A stretch of 64,000 nt of DNA from Streptomyces sp. NA04227 (GCF_013364195.1 NZ_CP054918.1:868001-932000), one strand, 5' to 3'. Positions 43,204-52,726 are shown, counted from the first letter of the stretch. Made by a program: numbers and translations. The notes: generated by a model from the sequence alone, not told the origin.

Positions 43204-44385
43204 TCAGCGCGCGCCCGGGCGGCGGCCGCGCAGCAGGAACACCGCCGCGGCCACCAGGGCCAGGCCGAGGGCCGCGGCGGACGGTCCGGCCCAGCGGGCG
43301 ATGGGGTGTTCGTCGCCCGAGCCGTCGGGCCCGGGGCCGAAGTGCGAGGCGCCGTAGCTCTTGGCGCTCGCACCGCGCTGTTCGCCCTTGCCGCCTTCGC
43401 GCAGCGCGGCCACCGGGTCCAGGAAGCCGAAGCCGCGGGAGTCGTCGTGGCCGCCCGAGGAGGTGGGCTTCGCGGTGCGTTCGAGCAGGCGCTTGATCTC
43501 GGCGGGGCTCAGCGAGGGGTGTGCGGAGCGGACCAGGGCGACGGCCGCCGAGACGAAGGCGGACGCGGCGCTGGTGCCCCAGCCCTGGTAGTAGCGGCGG
43601 TCCGGGTCGGCCATCACGATCTCCACGCCGGGTGCGCTCACCGTGGCGTACCAGCGCCGGGTGGAGAACGGGGCGCGGGAGCCGTAGCGGTCCACGGCCG
43701 TCGCGACGATCACCCCCGGATAGGCCGCGGGGTACGAGACGTGGTCGCCCTTCTCCCCGCCGTTGCCCGCCGAGGCGACCAGGACGGCGCCCTTCTTCAG
43801 GGCGTACTGCACCGCCGCGTCCTCGGCGGCGTCCGGATGGGCCGAGGCGGAGTCGTCGCCCAGCGAGAGGTTGATGACGTCGGCGCCGTTGTCGGCCGCC
43901 CAGCGGATGCCCTGGGCCAGGGCGCTGCCCCGCCTCTCGCGGGCCTTGCGGCGGGCGGGGTCGCCCTGCTCCAGGATCACCCGTACCGGAAGGATCTTGG
44001 CCTCGGGAGCGAGCCCGAGCACTCCGTCCTCGTTGCCCGCGCCGTGCCCGTGGCCCGCGATGATGCCCGCCATGGCGGTGCCGTGCCGGGCCCAGGTCCG
44101 GTCGCCGCGCTTCGCGCCGAAGCCGACCACGTCCTTGCCGGGCAGCACATTGCCCGCGAGGTCGGGATGCTCGGCGTCGACTCCGGTGTCCAGTACGGCG
44201 ACGGTCACGCCCTCGCCCTTGGTGGTGCGCCAGGCCTCCTCGGCCTTGAGCGCTTCCAGGCCCCATTCCTTGGCCCGTACGGAGTCGGCGTGGGCGGCGA
44301 CGGGAGCGACGAGCGCGAGCGCCGCCGCGAGGGCCACGGTGGCGACGGCACGGCGCCGGACCGAGGCCCGCTTGCTGCTCCTCAT
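43204..44385 (-). CDS. Mycosin-like subtilase (S8), membrane-anchored
   Basis: 393 aa. Signal peptide KRASVRRRAVATVALAAALALVAPVAAHA (cleavage near AHA-DS). Subtilisin catalytic triad: D in VAVLDTGVDAEHPD, H in RHGTAMAGIIAG, S in GWGTSAASAFVSAAV. A C-terminal TM (SAAALGLALVAAAVFLLRG) anchors it, as in type VII secretion-associated mycosins. No ESX (EccC, WXG100) genes lie nearby, so it probably acts in a non-T7 setting or serves a distant ESX. ATG at 44385 chosen by GGGAGTG site. Confidence 0.9.
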   Translation of the reverse strand: MRSSKRASVRRRAVATVALAAALALVAPVAAHADSVRAKEWGLEALKAEEAWRTTKGEGVTVAVLDTGVDAEHPDLAGNVLPGKDVVGFGAKRGDRTWARHGTAMAGIIAGHGHGAGNEDGVLGLAPEAKILPVRVILEQGDPARRKARERRGSALAQGIRWAADNGADVINLSLGDDSASAHPDAAEDAAVQYALKKGAVLVASAGNGGEKGDHVSYPAAYPGVIVATAVDRYGSRAPFSTRRWYATVSAPGVEIVMADPDRRYYQGWGTSAASAFVSAAVALVRSAHPSLSPAEIKRLLERTAKPTSSGGHDDSRGFGFLDPVAALREGGKGEQRGASAKSYGASHFGPGPDGSGDEHPIARWAGPSAAALGLALVAAAVFLLRGRRPGAR

Positions 44386-44437
44386 CGGCACTCCCGCTCC
44401 CTCACGTCGTCCGCCACCTCGTCCGCTCCCGCATCGG

Positions 44438-46393
44438 TCAGTCGCCGTCCGCGTCGTCACCGGACCCGGCCTTCTCGCGCAGGCTCCGCTCGACGCGGTC
44501 GGCGAGGCCCTTGGCGTCGTGTCCGAGTCCGGCCTGCGCGATGGTGGTCTTGGCGTCGGGGTCGACGGCCGCACCCGCGGCCTGCGGTTCGAACACCTTG
44601 CGGCCGTCGGCGAAGCCGGTCACCGCGTAGACCACCACGGGCGCGTCGGTCAGCACCGACACATGCCACGAGGCCCGCTGCGCGCTGCCGAAGTCGGCGG
44701 CCACGGTGCCCTCGACGGGATACGTGCGCGGCATCAGGTCCGCCCGGCGGTCGAGCCGCTCGTCCTCGAACCTGTCGTGCAGCGCCTGCATGGCCTCCTG
44801 CTCGCCCTTGGTGAAGAGCAGGCCGACGGTGGTGATCTGGCTGCGCGTGGCATCGGTGTACGTGGCCCGCAGCAGCCGCGAACAGCCCACCGGAGCCAGT
44901 GCCTTGCTCAGCAGCGGGTCGAAGGCGTCCTCGCAGCCCGAGTCGGGGGCGACGGCGATCCGGGTCCAGGTGCGGTCCGCCCCGCCGGGGCCCGCGCCGT
45001 CGCCGCGCACCCGGGGCGGGAACAGTGCGTCGACGGGGACGTTGTGCCAGAGCCCCGCCGCGTCCTTAAACCGCTCGGCCGCGGTGACCGCACCGTCCTC
45101 CCCCGCCAGCAGACTCCCGGCGGCGCCACCGCCGAGCAGCCCCACACCGAGCATGAGACAGGCGACGCCCGCCATCAGCCGCGGCGCCCGGCGCCGGGCG
45201 ACCGGCCTGAGCCGGGTGGTCGCGTCGTCGACGTCATACGTGTCCGGCGCCGCGAACGTCACGAACGGCCGCCCGGCACCGGGTCCCGGCGTCAGGTCGA
45301 CGGCTCCCCTGGCCCGCCGCTCGGCCTTGCTCCGCGCGGAGTCGGCGGGGGCGGCAGGGGCGGCCGGAGGCATACCGAGCCCGCCCAACGTCGAAGCCGG
45401 GGGCGGCGGTTGGGCGGGGAGGGGCGGAGAGACGGGTCGGGCGGACAGGGGGGTCGGGGGCACGGGAGGGGGCGGGGTGGGCGGAACCGGCGGGAGGGGG
45501 GCGCCGGTTGGGGGTGCGGGACGGGGGGTCGCGGTGGTTCCGGGTCCTGGGGGTGTCGCCGTTCCTCCGGGCGTCCGTACTCCTCCGGGCGTGCGGGCCT
45601 CTTCCGATTTCGCGGACAGGGAAGGTTCGGCGGCCGCGCTCGCACTCGGTGAAGTCCCCGGGTGCCGCGAAGTCCCCGTACTCAGTGCCGCCCCAGTCCC
45701 CGTCCCCGCACCCGGTGAAGTCCTCGGGTCCTCGGGCCTGTTGGGCCTGCCCTCTGCGACGGCGCCGTCGAAGCCGTTGGCGTCCGACCCACTCCTGGGG
45801 CCAGGCATCTCCGTAGTACCGGTCGCGCGCGAGGCGTCATTCACGCGCACGCCCGACTCGCCGCCCTCCGTTTCCTGACCCCGACCGTTCGGCGACGGAC
45901 GGTCCCCCTGCGAGGCGGCAGCGGCAGCCGAGGGGGCCGGCGGAGCGGACGGAAAGCGGGCCGAGGACCTCGGCGGAGGCGGGGCGTCGGGGAAGCGGGA
46001 GGAGGCGAGCGGCGGTGGAGGCGTCGGGATGGCGCCGATACGGGGCGGGGCGAGGCGCGGGAAGCGCGCGGCCGTACCCGAGTCCTCGGTGGCCGTACCG
46101 GGGTCCGGGGTGGTCGCGGCGGCGTCCTCGGACGCCGGGGCGGTGGGCGAACTCTCGGAAACGCTCGGCTTCTTCGGTACGTCCGCCCCTCCGGTGGCCA
46201 CCCGGGTCCCACTCCCCTCGGTCACGACGCGCGCGTCGGGTTCCCGTCCGGCGCCGGGTCGGGGCGCCTCGGGTTCCGGCTCCGCGCGACGGGCGTCCGC
46301 GCTCCGGTCACCGTTCTCGCGCGGGTCCTCGTGGGCGGTGGGGGGCGTGCTCGGCGGCGGGGGTGCGGGGGCGTATCGCGCCTCGGTGTTCAT
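44438..46393 (-). CDS. Large membrane-anchored protein with disordered Pro-rich N-terminus
   Basis: 651 aa. The first ~400 residues are low complexity (Pro, Ala, Ser, Thr and Glu runs, such as ATPTPPPPLASSRFP) and cytosolic. One TM segment LMAGVACLMLGVGLLGGGAAGSLLA follows, then an extracellular domain of about 200 residues (WTRIAVAPDSGCEDAFDPLL..GCSRLLRATYTD with two Cys likely disulfide bonded). No family recognised. It is just upstream of the mycosin gene in transcription order. Confidence 0.75.
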   Translation of the reverse strand: MNTEARYAPAPPPPSTPPTAHEDPRENGDRSADARRAEPEPEAPRPGAGREPDARVVTEGSGTRVATGGADVPKKPSVSESSPTAPASEDAAATTPDPGTATEDSGTAARFPRLAPPRIGAIPTPPPPLASSRFPDAPPPPRSSARFPSAPPAPSAAAAASQGDRPSPNGRGQETEGGESGVRVNDASRATGTTEMPGPRSGSDANGFDGAVAEGRPNRPEDPRTSPGAGTGTGAALSTGTSRHPGTSPSASAAAEPSLSAKSEEARTPGGVRTPGGTATPPGPGTTATPRPAPPTGAPLPPVPPTPPPPVPPTPLSARPVSPPLPAQPPPPASTLGGLGMPPAAPAAPADSARSKAERRARGAVDLTPGPGAGRPFVTFAAPDTYDVDDATTRLRPVARRRAPRLMAGVACLMLGVGLLGGGAAGSLLAGEDGAVTAAERFKDAAGLWHNVPVDALFPPRVRGDGAGPGGADRTWTRIAVAPDSGCEDAFDPLLSKALAPVGCSRLLRATYTDATRSQITTVGLLFTKGEQEAMQALHDRFEDERLDRRADLMPRTYPVEGTVAADFGSAQRASWHVSVLTDAPVVVYAVTGFADGRKVFEPQAAGAAVDPDAKTTIAQAGLGHDAKGLADRVERSLREKAGSGDDADGD

Positions 46394-46714
46394 GCGCCGC
46401 TCCCCCACTTCACCTGCCACCGCCCCACGGCCGGGTTCCTCGTTCACTGTCGCCCGGCTCGGGACGGGCACAGCACGCCCGGCAGTTCCCTCACCCCATC
46501 GTGCGGGGCCGGTCACCGAACGCGTGCGCGTCACTCTACGGGCTGAACCGGGGGCCACGGCACTCACTCCCCGGCTCCGGCCGGATCTGCCCGGATCATC
46601 CCCCGAGCCTGCGTGAATCCTGCCCCGGGGATGCCTGGATCCGGCCCCTGCCCTGCGGCGATCGGGCCGCCGAGAGCGCTCTGGGCGAGGCCGGGCGCAC
46701 GCCGGAGCGCTGTC
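46394..46714. other. Intergenic region with no supported gene
   Basis: 321 bp between the Pro-rich membrane protein and the DUF2510 protein. Probably holds the promoter of the downstream pair; no clear motif or hairpin seen. Confidence 0.5.
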
Positions 46715-47818
46715 CTACTCCTTGGGCTCCACCGTGTTGCCGACCCCGCCGTCGCCGGTCTCGTCGTCGACCGAGCGGATGCCCTGGACGATCTTGTCGA
46801 TGTCGCCTACCGGCGGAGCGTCCTTGCCCCCGTCCACCTTGATACGGACGACGACCATCGACTCCGAGCCCACGCTGGAGGGGAAGGCGAGGGACTGTAC
46901 GTAACCGCCGGGGCCCGCGCCGGTCTTCACCTGCCAGCGGACGTAGTAGCCGGAGCGACCGGCCACCGCGATCTGCCCCGCCTTGACCTGCTTGTGCGAG
47001 GTGATGCCGTCGTACGGCTTGGAACCGAGGACGTCGTCGTCGTACGCGTCCTCGGCCGCGGTCTTGATGTCGGCTTCCGCGACCTTCTTCGCCGAGCGCT
47101 CGTTGGGGTCGGGCGCGGTACGCGAACTGGCCATGGCGTAGTGGCACATGCCCGAGCCGCTGGGGCAGTCGTACGGATCGCCGCTGGTGAGCAGGACCCG
47201 CGGGTCGACGACGTACTGCGCGCGCTCCCGGCCCTCGATGATCGGCATCGTGATCCCGTTGAGCTGGTCCGTCACCCGGTTCGGGTCCTCGGGCGGCGCG
47301 CTGGACCCGGTTTCGGTCGGCGAGGGGGACGGCGTCGGCGTGACGGGCACGCTGACGGTGGGAGTGGGGCTGGGCGCCGCCTCCGGCTCACCGTCGTCGC
47401 CGCTGAGCGCGAAGGCGCCGATGCCGATCGCGGCGACGAGGACCACACCCGCCACGGTCAGCGCGATGACCTTGCCGCGGTTGCCGCCCGGGTCCGGTAC
47501 GCCACTGTGGGACAGCGCCCCGAACCCGGTGTGCGTCGTCTCGAAACCGCTGTGCGCGGGTCCGTTCTGCGCGGGCCCGAATCCGCCCTGTACGGTGCCG
47601 AATCCGCTGTGCGCCGGACCGTTCTGGGTGGGGGCGTTGTAGCCGGGTCCGTTCTGCGCGGGGCCGTTCTGGGCGGGCCCGAATCCGCCGTGCGCGGTGG
47701 TGTCCGCGGGCTGTCCGGCCGGTTGCCGGTGCTCGGTCCATACGGAGCCGTCCCACCAGCGTTGCGAGCCCGGCGCGTCGGGGTCCGGATACCAACCGGG
47801 CGGGGTCGACATGCTCAT
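46715..47818 (-). CDS. DUF2510 domain membrane protein
   Basis: 367 aa. The N-terminal DUF2510 motif PPGWYPDPDAPGSQRWWDGSVWTEH is exact. Then about eight imperfect NGPAQNGP/HSGF repeats (about residues 45-105), one TM segment VIALTVAGVVLVAAIGIGAFAL, a Ser/Pro/Thr linker and an extracellular domain with DPYDCPSGSGMC. Function unknown; architecture matches the neighbouring membrane protein, both looking like envelope or secretion-related. Confidence 0.85.
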   Translation of the reverse strand: MSMSTPPGWYPDPDAPGSQRWWDGSVWTEHRQPAGQPADTTAHGGFGPAQNGPAQNGPGYNAPTQNGPAHSGFGTVQGGFGPAQNGPAHSGFETTHTGFGALSHSGVPDPGGNRGKVIALTVAGVVLVAAIGIGAFALSGDDGEPEAAPSPTPTVSVPVTPTPSPSPTETGSSAPPEDPNRVTDQLNGITMPIIEGRERAQYVVDPRVLLTSGDPYDCPSGSGMCHYAMASSRTAPDPNERSAKKVAEADIKTAAEDAYDDDVLGSKPYDGITSHKQVKAGQIAVAGRSGYYVRWQVKTGAGPGGYVQSLAFPSSVGSESMVVVRIKVDGGKDAPPVGDIDKIVQGIRSVDDETGDGGVGNTVEPKE

Positions 47819-47983
47819 GGCGGCACTGTAGAGCGCTCCGTCAACGGCCGTACACGGTCCCCCCGTGTGAGGGACCGGTCACGCCACGTTTTGCGCCGTC
47901 TTGCGGCTTCCCGCCACGGCATGCACCGGTCCGCGCCCCGCACACATCGCGCGCCCGGCCGCGCGCCGCGCGCACCGGCAGGC

Positions 47984-48550
47984 TCAGCTCCGCCCGCGCT
48001 CGTCGACCGCGTCGACGTGTCCGGCCACGGCGACCACCAGTACCCGGGTGTCGGGCACCGTGGCCCGCCACCGGTGCCGCACGCCTCCGGTGAGGTACAG
48101 GGTGTCCCCGCGGGCGAGGCGGTACGCGCGGCCCTCGGCCTCGACCTCCACGGCGCCGTCGGCCACGTACAGGAGCTCGTCGTTGCGGTGCTGGAACTCG
48201 CGGCGGGCGTCGTGGTCGCCGGTGAACTCCAGGGCGTGCAGTTGGTGGCGGCCACGGACCAGGGCGCGCACCCGGGACTCCGCGCCGGTGTCGGCCTCGG
48301 GTTCGGCGCGTACCAGGTCGACCTCGCGGGCCGGGTCGGCGGCGTCGAGGAGTTCCACGGCGGTGGTGCCCAGCGCGTCGGCGACCTTCTGGAGCGAGCG
48401 CGGGCTGGGTCGCGCCCTGTCGTTCTCGACCTGGCTGAGGAAGGGCACCGAAAGGCCACTGCGCTCGGCCACGGCCGCGAGAGTGAGGTTCAGCGACCGG
48501 CGACGCCTGCGGACGGCCGCGCCCACCCGGCGGTTTTCCTTGTCGTCCAT
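47984..48550 (-). CDS. XRE family regulator with cupin domain
   Basis: 188 aa from ATG at 48550 (GTG 9 bp earlier possible; GGGAGGGG better fits the ATG). HTH: RRRRRSLNLTLAAVAERSGLSVPFLSQVENDRARPSPRSL; C-terminal cupin_2 barrel: LEFTGDHDARREFQHRNDELLYVADGAVEVEAEGR and LTGGVRHRWRATVPDTRVLVV. Regulators of this group sense small molecules such as polyamines or amino acids. Upstream lies a 16-bp dyad that could be its operator. Confidence 0.9.
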   Translation of the reverse strand: MDDKENRRVGAAVRRRRRSLNLTLAAVAERSGLSVPFLSQVENDRARPSPRSLQKVADALGTTAVELLDAADPAREVDLVRAEPEADTGAESRVRALVRGRHQLHALEFTGDHDARREFQHRNDELLYVADGAVEVEAEGRAYRLARGDTLYLTGGVRHRWRATVPDTRVLVVAVAGHVDAVDERGRS

Positions 48551-48899
48551 CGCGCCCACTCCCCTCCCGTGTCTCGCGCCGCGGCGGGCCCGGTCGGCCG
48601 ACCGCGGTCAGGTGTGTCTCTTTGCACCTTACGCATCTTCCGCAAGCGGAAGGCAGGGTTCGCCCCACGGCTTGCACACCGTCTCGTGAATCGGGCGCCC
48701 ACGCGACTGTTTTCCCCGAATTCCGCCCAACAGGTGGCCACTGCCGCGAGGCTGGCCCTTTTCCGCTCCTCCCGGGCAGCGGCGTCCGCCTCCCCCGGGT
48801 ACCGGTTTCCGCCCCTCCCGGGCGCCGGAACGGCCGGGCGGAACCGGTCGCCTTCCGTGCCGCCCCGGGCTTCTCGGTGCCGTGCGGCATGATGCCTGC
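48551..48899. promoter_or_regulatory. Divergent promoter region with CTTCCGC-AA-GCGGAAG dyad
   Basis: 349 bp between the divergent XRE-cupin and exonuclease genes. The dyad CTTCCGC (48637-48643) AA GCGGAAG (48646-48652) sits about 90 bp before the regulator start and is the clearest inverted repeat here, a candidate autoregulatory operator. No gene seen. Confidence 0.45.
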
Positions 48900-49838
48900 G
48901 TGACTCAGCGACGGCTCATGCTCCTCGACACCGCCTCCCTCTACTTCCGCGCCTATTTCGGGGTGCCGGAGTCGGTGAAGGCACCCGACGGCACCCCGGT
49001 CAACGCGGTACGCGGCCTGCTCGAGTTCATCGACAGACTGGTCCGCGACCACCGGCCCGACGCGCTCGTGGCCTGCATGGACGCGGACTGGCGGCCCGAG
49101 TGGCGGGTCGAGCTGATCCCCTCGTACAAGGCGCACCGGGTCGCCGAGGAACGCGCGGCGGGACCCGACGAGGAAGAGGTGCCCGACACCCTGTCCCCGC
49201 AGGTCCCGGTGATCGAGGAGGTCCTCGACGCCCTCGGCATCGCCCGGGTCGGCGTCGCGGGGTACGAGGCGGACGACGTCATCGGCACCTTCGCCACCCG
49301 CGCGAGCGGTCCGGTGGACATCGTGACCGGCGACCGCGACCTGTACCAGCTCGTCGACGACGCCCGCGGGGTGCGGGTGCTCTACCCGCTCAAGGGCGTG
49401 GGTTCGCTCCAGATCACCGACGAGTCGCTGTTGCGCGAGAAGTACGGCGTCGACGGCTCGGGGTACGCGGATCTGGCCCTGCTGCGCGGCGACCCGAGCG
49501 ACGGGCTGCCCGGCGTAGTCGGCGTCGGCGAGAAGACGGCGGCCAAGCTGCTCGACCAGTTCGGCGACCTCGCCGGGATCCTCGCGGCGATCGACGACCG
49601 CGGTGCCAAGCTCACGCCCACCCAGCGCAAGCGGCTCGACGAGGCGCGGCCCTATCTCGCGGTGGCCCCCAAGGTCGTGCGGGTGGCCACCGACCTCGAC
49701 CTGCCCGAGGTCGACACCGCCCTGCCGCGCACGCCGCGCGACCCCGACGCCGTACTGGACCTGGCGGCCCGCTGGAACCTCGGCGGCTCGCTGCAGCGGC
49801 TGATCACCACACTTCAGGCCATGGGCACGATGGCCTGA
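48900..49838 (+). CDS. 5'-3' exonuclease (DNA polymerase I-type FEN domain)
   Basis: 312 aa from GTG at 48900. FEN-1 like nuclease: MLLDTASLYFRAYFGVP, VACMDADWRPEWR, VAGYEADDVIGTFA, VDIVTGDRDLYQLVDDARGVRVLYP (catalytic acidic residues) and the H3TH motif GLPGVVGVGEKTAAKLL. Stand-alone 5' nucleases of this kind process flaps or gaps in DNA repair and Okazaki maturation. Transcribed alone. Confidence 0.9.
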   Translation: MTQRRLMLLDTASLYFRAYFGVPESVKAPDGTPVNAVRGLLEFIDRLVRDHRPDALVACMDADWRPEWRVELIPSYKAHRVAEERAAGPDEEEVPDTLSPQVPVIEEVLDALGIARVGVAGYEADDVIGTFATRASGPVDIVTGDRDLYQLVDDARGVRVLYPLKGVGSLQITDESLLREKYGVDGSGYADLALLRGDPSDGLPGVVGVGEKTAAKLLDQFGDLAGILAAIDDRGAKLTPTQRKRLDEARPYLAVAPKVVRVATDLDLPEVDTALPRTPRDPDAVLDLAARWNLGGSLQRLITTLQAMGTMA

Positions 49839-49909
49839 TCCCGGCACCCTCCGCTCACGGTTCGCATCCGGCCGTCACACAACCGAAGACACCCTGGACG
49901 GAAGTGTTA

Positions 49910-49927
49910 ACTTAGGGAAGCCTAAGT
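49910..49927 (+). promoter_or_regulatory. Iron box upstream of the siderophore-interacting protein
   Basis: A perfect dyad ACTTAGG-GAAG-CCTAAGT, matching the TTAGG..CCTAA pattern of DmdR/IdeR operators, 50 bp before the SIP start. In Streptomyces DmdR1 represses such genes when iron is plentiful. Confidence 0.8.
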
Positions 49928-49977
49928 AACTCGTCCCGGTGGCACGCCGGGGCGCGACCGCGAGCAGGGGGATCACG

Positions 49978-50892
49978 ATGGCCAAGCGTTCCGCACCCCA
50001 GGCCCACCTCGCCCGGGTGGTGCGTACCGAGCAACTCACTCCGCACATGCGACGGGTGGTCCTCGGCGGTGAGGGTCTCGCGCGGTTCGAGGCCGGGGAG
50101 TTCACCGACCACTACGTCAAACTCCTCTTCCCGCCCGCCGGGGTGGAGTACCCCGAGCCCTTCGACATCCAGCGCATCCGGGCCGAACTGCCGCGCGAGA
50201 CGTGGCCGGTGACCCGTACGTACACCGTGCGCGCCTGGGACCCGGAGCGCCGTGAGCTGACGCTCGACTTCGTGGTGCACGGCGACGAGGGGCTCGCCGG
50301 ACCCTGGGCCACCCGGGTCCGGCCGGGCGACAGCATCCGGCTGCTCGGCCCCGGCGGCGCCTACGCGCCCGACCCGGCGGCCGACTGGCATCTGCTGGCC
50401 GGTGACGAGAGCGCGATCCCGGCGATCGCCACCGCACTGGAGGCCCTGCCCGCGGGTGCGACCGCCCGCGTCTTCCTGGAGGTCGAGGGCCCCGAGGAGG
50501 AGCAGAAGATCGCCACCGACGCGGAGATCGTCTGGCTGCACCGCGGCACCGCACAGGTCGGCTCCGCCCTGGTCGAGGCCGTACGCGCACTGGACTTCCC
50601 GCCCGGCCGCGTGCACGCCTTCGTGCACGGCGAGGCCGGGTTCGTACGCGAGCTGCGGCGGCTGCTGCGCATGGAGCACCGGATCCCGCGCGAACAGCTC
50701 TCGGTCTCCGGCTACTGGCGCCTGGGACACAACGAGGACGGCTGGCAGGCCTCCAAGCGCGACTGGAACGCACAGGTGGAGGCCGAGCAGGAGGGGCGGC
50801 GCGAGGACGCGGCGAGCCCGGCGGACGGGGCGGCGGGGGCGACTGACGGCGCGACCACGGCGACGGCGGGGGCGGGAAACCGGGCGGCCTGA
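49978..50892 (+). CDS. Siderophore-interacting protein (SIP family ferric reductase)
   Basis: 304 aa from ATG at 49978. N-terminal FAD-binding domain with PHMRRVVLGGEGLARF and the RTYTVR flavin motif; C-terminal SIP domain with GPGGAYAP, LLAGDESAIPAIATALEAL and WLHRGTAQVGSALVEAVRAL. SIPs release iron from siderophores by NAD(P)H-dependent reduction. The iron box supports iron control. The final 30 residues are an Ala/Asp tail. Confidence 0.95.
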   Translation: MAKRSAPQAHLARVVRTEQLTPHMRRVVLGGEGLARFEAGEFTDHYVKLLFPPAGVEYPEPFDIQRIRAELPRETWPVTRTYTVRAWDPERRELTLDFVVHGDEGLAGPWATRVRPGDSIRLLGPGGAYAPDPAADWHLLAGDESAIPAIATALEALPAGATARVFLEVEGPEEEQKIATDAEIVWLHRGTAQVGSALVEAVRALDFPPGRVHAFVHGEAGFVRELRRLLRMEHRIPREQLSVSGYWRLGHNEDGWQASKRDWNAQVEAEQEGRREDAASPADGAAGATDGATTATAGAGNRAA

Positions 50893-50991
50893 GGCCCGGC
50901 TCGCCCGGTCCGCCCGTCCGGGGTGTCCGGTCCCGCCCGGCCGGAAGCCAGGCCCGGCCGGAAGTCAGGCCCCGCCCGAACCAAACCCCGC

Positions 50992-51573
50992 TCAGTCCCC
51001 GGCGACCCGCGCGTGCAGGTGCATGTCGTGCCAGCCGTCCGGGTGCAGGATCGAGCGGCGTTTGGTGCCCTCCAGGAGGAAGCCGGTGCGGGCGGCGACG
51101 CGGCAGGACGCCTCGTTGGCCGTGGAGTGGAGCAGTTCCAGGCGGTGCAGGCCGAACTCGCCGAAGGACCAGTCGGCGAGGGCGGCGAGCGCCCGGGGCG
51201 CCACCCGCTGTCCGCGCGCCTCGGGCACGGTCCAGTACCCGATCTCCGCCTGGCCGTCGGCGAGTTGGATGACCCGCAGGGCGATCCGGCCGACCAGTTC
51301 GCCCTCGGCGCCGCGGCTCACCGCCCAGGAGGCCGCACTCTCCTCGTCCCAGTCGCCGCGCCACCTCTCGATCAGCCCGGCCGCCTCGGCCACCGAGTCA
51401 CAGGTGCGGGCGTGCCAGAGGTGCAGCCCCGGATCCTGGAAGACCCGGTGCACCGCCGGAGCGTCGTCGTCGGACCAGGGGCGCAGCACCAGGCCGCCCT
51501 CGACGGGAATCGTGGGCTGCGGGCGACCGCGCAGGCTTCCGGGCGGCAGTACGTCGGAGATCAACATAGGCAT
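50992..51573 (-). CDS. GNAT N-acetyltransferase (RimJ/RimL type)
   Basis: 193 aa from ATG at 51573; ATG at 51567 is close by. GNAT fold: LVLRPWSDDDAPAVHRVFQDPG, GELVGRIALRVIQLADGQAEIGYWTVPEARGQRVAPRALAALADWSF (acetyl-CoA binding region R/Q-G-x-G/A-like VAPRAL) and HSTANEASCRVAARTGFLLEGTKR. Target unknown; the RimJ/RimL group acetylates ribosomal proteins or small amines. Confidence 0.9.
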   Translation of the reverse strand: MPMLISDVLPPGSLRGRPQPTIPVEGGLVLRPWSDDDAPAVHRVFQDPGLHLWHARTCDSVAEAAGLIERWRGDWDEESAASWAVSRGAEGELVGRIALRVIQLADGQAEIGYWTVPEARGQRVAPRALAALADWSFGEFGLHRLELLHSTANEASCRVAARTGFLLEGTKRRSILHPDGWHDMHLHARVAGD

Positions 51574-51716
51574 ACCGGCATCGTGCCAAGCCGCTCGCCG
51601 CAGGGGCACCGAATTACCGTGCCCGTGCTGCCGTTTGCGCCTTTCCTCTCGGCATGGCAACCCTCCCCTTGCCACGCCAGACCCTCCTCGGCCCCGCCCT
51701 ACGTACCCTTGACCAG

Positions 51717-52676
51717 GTGAGACGTAGAGCGCGCACCCCCGACTCCCCGCTCCCCCAGCGCGAGGGGGTCGACCCGGTCCGGCTGCGGCTGCCCGGCGAG
51801 GGGCACTGGGCGACCGTACGGGCGCATCTGGCCGAGCGTCTCGCGCCGGGCGCGGCGGTGGTGGACGCGATGCTGGAGCGGGGCGAGTTCGTCCGCGCGG
51901 ACGGCAGTGCGGTGACCGCCCAAACCCCTTATGAGCCCGGCCTGTTGGTGTGGTTCCACCGGGAACTGGCGCCGGAGGAGCCGGTGCCCTTCGACCTCTC
52001 GGTGGTGTACCGCGACGCGCACATCCTCGTCGTCGACAAACCGCACTTCCTGGCCACCACACCGCGCGGCACGCATGTCACCGACACCGCCCTGGCCAGG
52101 CTGCGGCGCGAACTCGGCCTGCCGGGCCTCGGAGCCGCGCACCGGCTCGACCGGCTCACCGCGGGACTGGTGCTCTTCACGGTGCGCCCCGAGGAACGCG
52201 GCCGCTACCAGGGCCTGTTCCGGGACCGCCGTATCCACAAGGAGTACGAGGGACTGGCGCCGTACCGGCCGGAGCGGGCGCTGCCGCGTACCGTGCGCAG
52301 CCGGATCGAGAAGGACCGGGCCGAACTCGTGGCCCGCGAGGTGCCCGGGGAGCCCAACGCGGTGACCGAGGTGGAACTCCTCGGCCACCGCGCGGGCCTC
52401 GGCCGCTACCGGCTCGTACCGCACACCGGGCGCACCCACCAACTCCGGGTGCACATGAACGCGCTCGGCCTGCCCCTGCTGCACGACCCGCTCTATCCGG
52501 ACGTCCTCCCCGAGGGCACCGAGGACTTCGCCCGGCCGCTCCAACTGCTCGCGCGCAGCCTGGAGTTCACCGACCCGGTGACCGGCGAACGGCACCGCTT
52601 CGAGAGCGGCCGCGAGTTGTCCGCATGGCCGGGCCGGGACGTCCGGCCGACCGACGACCGAGCCACTGACGCCTGA
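51717..52676 (+). CDS. RluA-family pseudouridine synthase
   Basis: 319 aa from GTG at 51717. Catalytic domain with the motif GAAHRLDRLTAGLVLF (HRLD aspartate), SVVYRDAHILVVDKPHFL, and C-terminal VPHTGRTHQLRVHMNALGLPLLHDPLYP. It isomerises uridine in rRNA or tRNA; Streptomyces has several members. It overlaps no neighbour, 144 bp after the divergent GNAT gene. Confidence 0.92.
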   Translation: MRRRARTPDSPLPQREGVDPVRLRLPGEGHWATVRAHLAERLAPGAAVVDAMLERGEFVRADGSAVTAQTPYEPGLLVWFHRELAPEEPVPFDLSVVYRDAHILVVDKPHFLATTPRGTHVTDTALARLRRELGLPGLGAAHRLDRLTAGLVLFTVRPEERGRYQGLFRDRRIHKEYEGLAPYRPERALPRTVRSRIEKDRAELVAREVPGEPNAVTEVELLGHRAGLGRYRLVPHTGRTHQLRVHMNALGLPLLHDPLYPDVLPEGTEDFARPLQLLARSLEFTDPVTGERHRFESGRELSAWPGRDVRPTDDRATDA

Positions 52677-52726
52677 CCGTTCATGGCCGACCGTCGCCCC
52701 TCCGACCGCCGAACGGCCGCCCGGAG

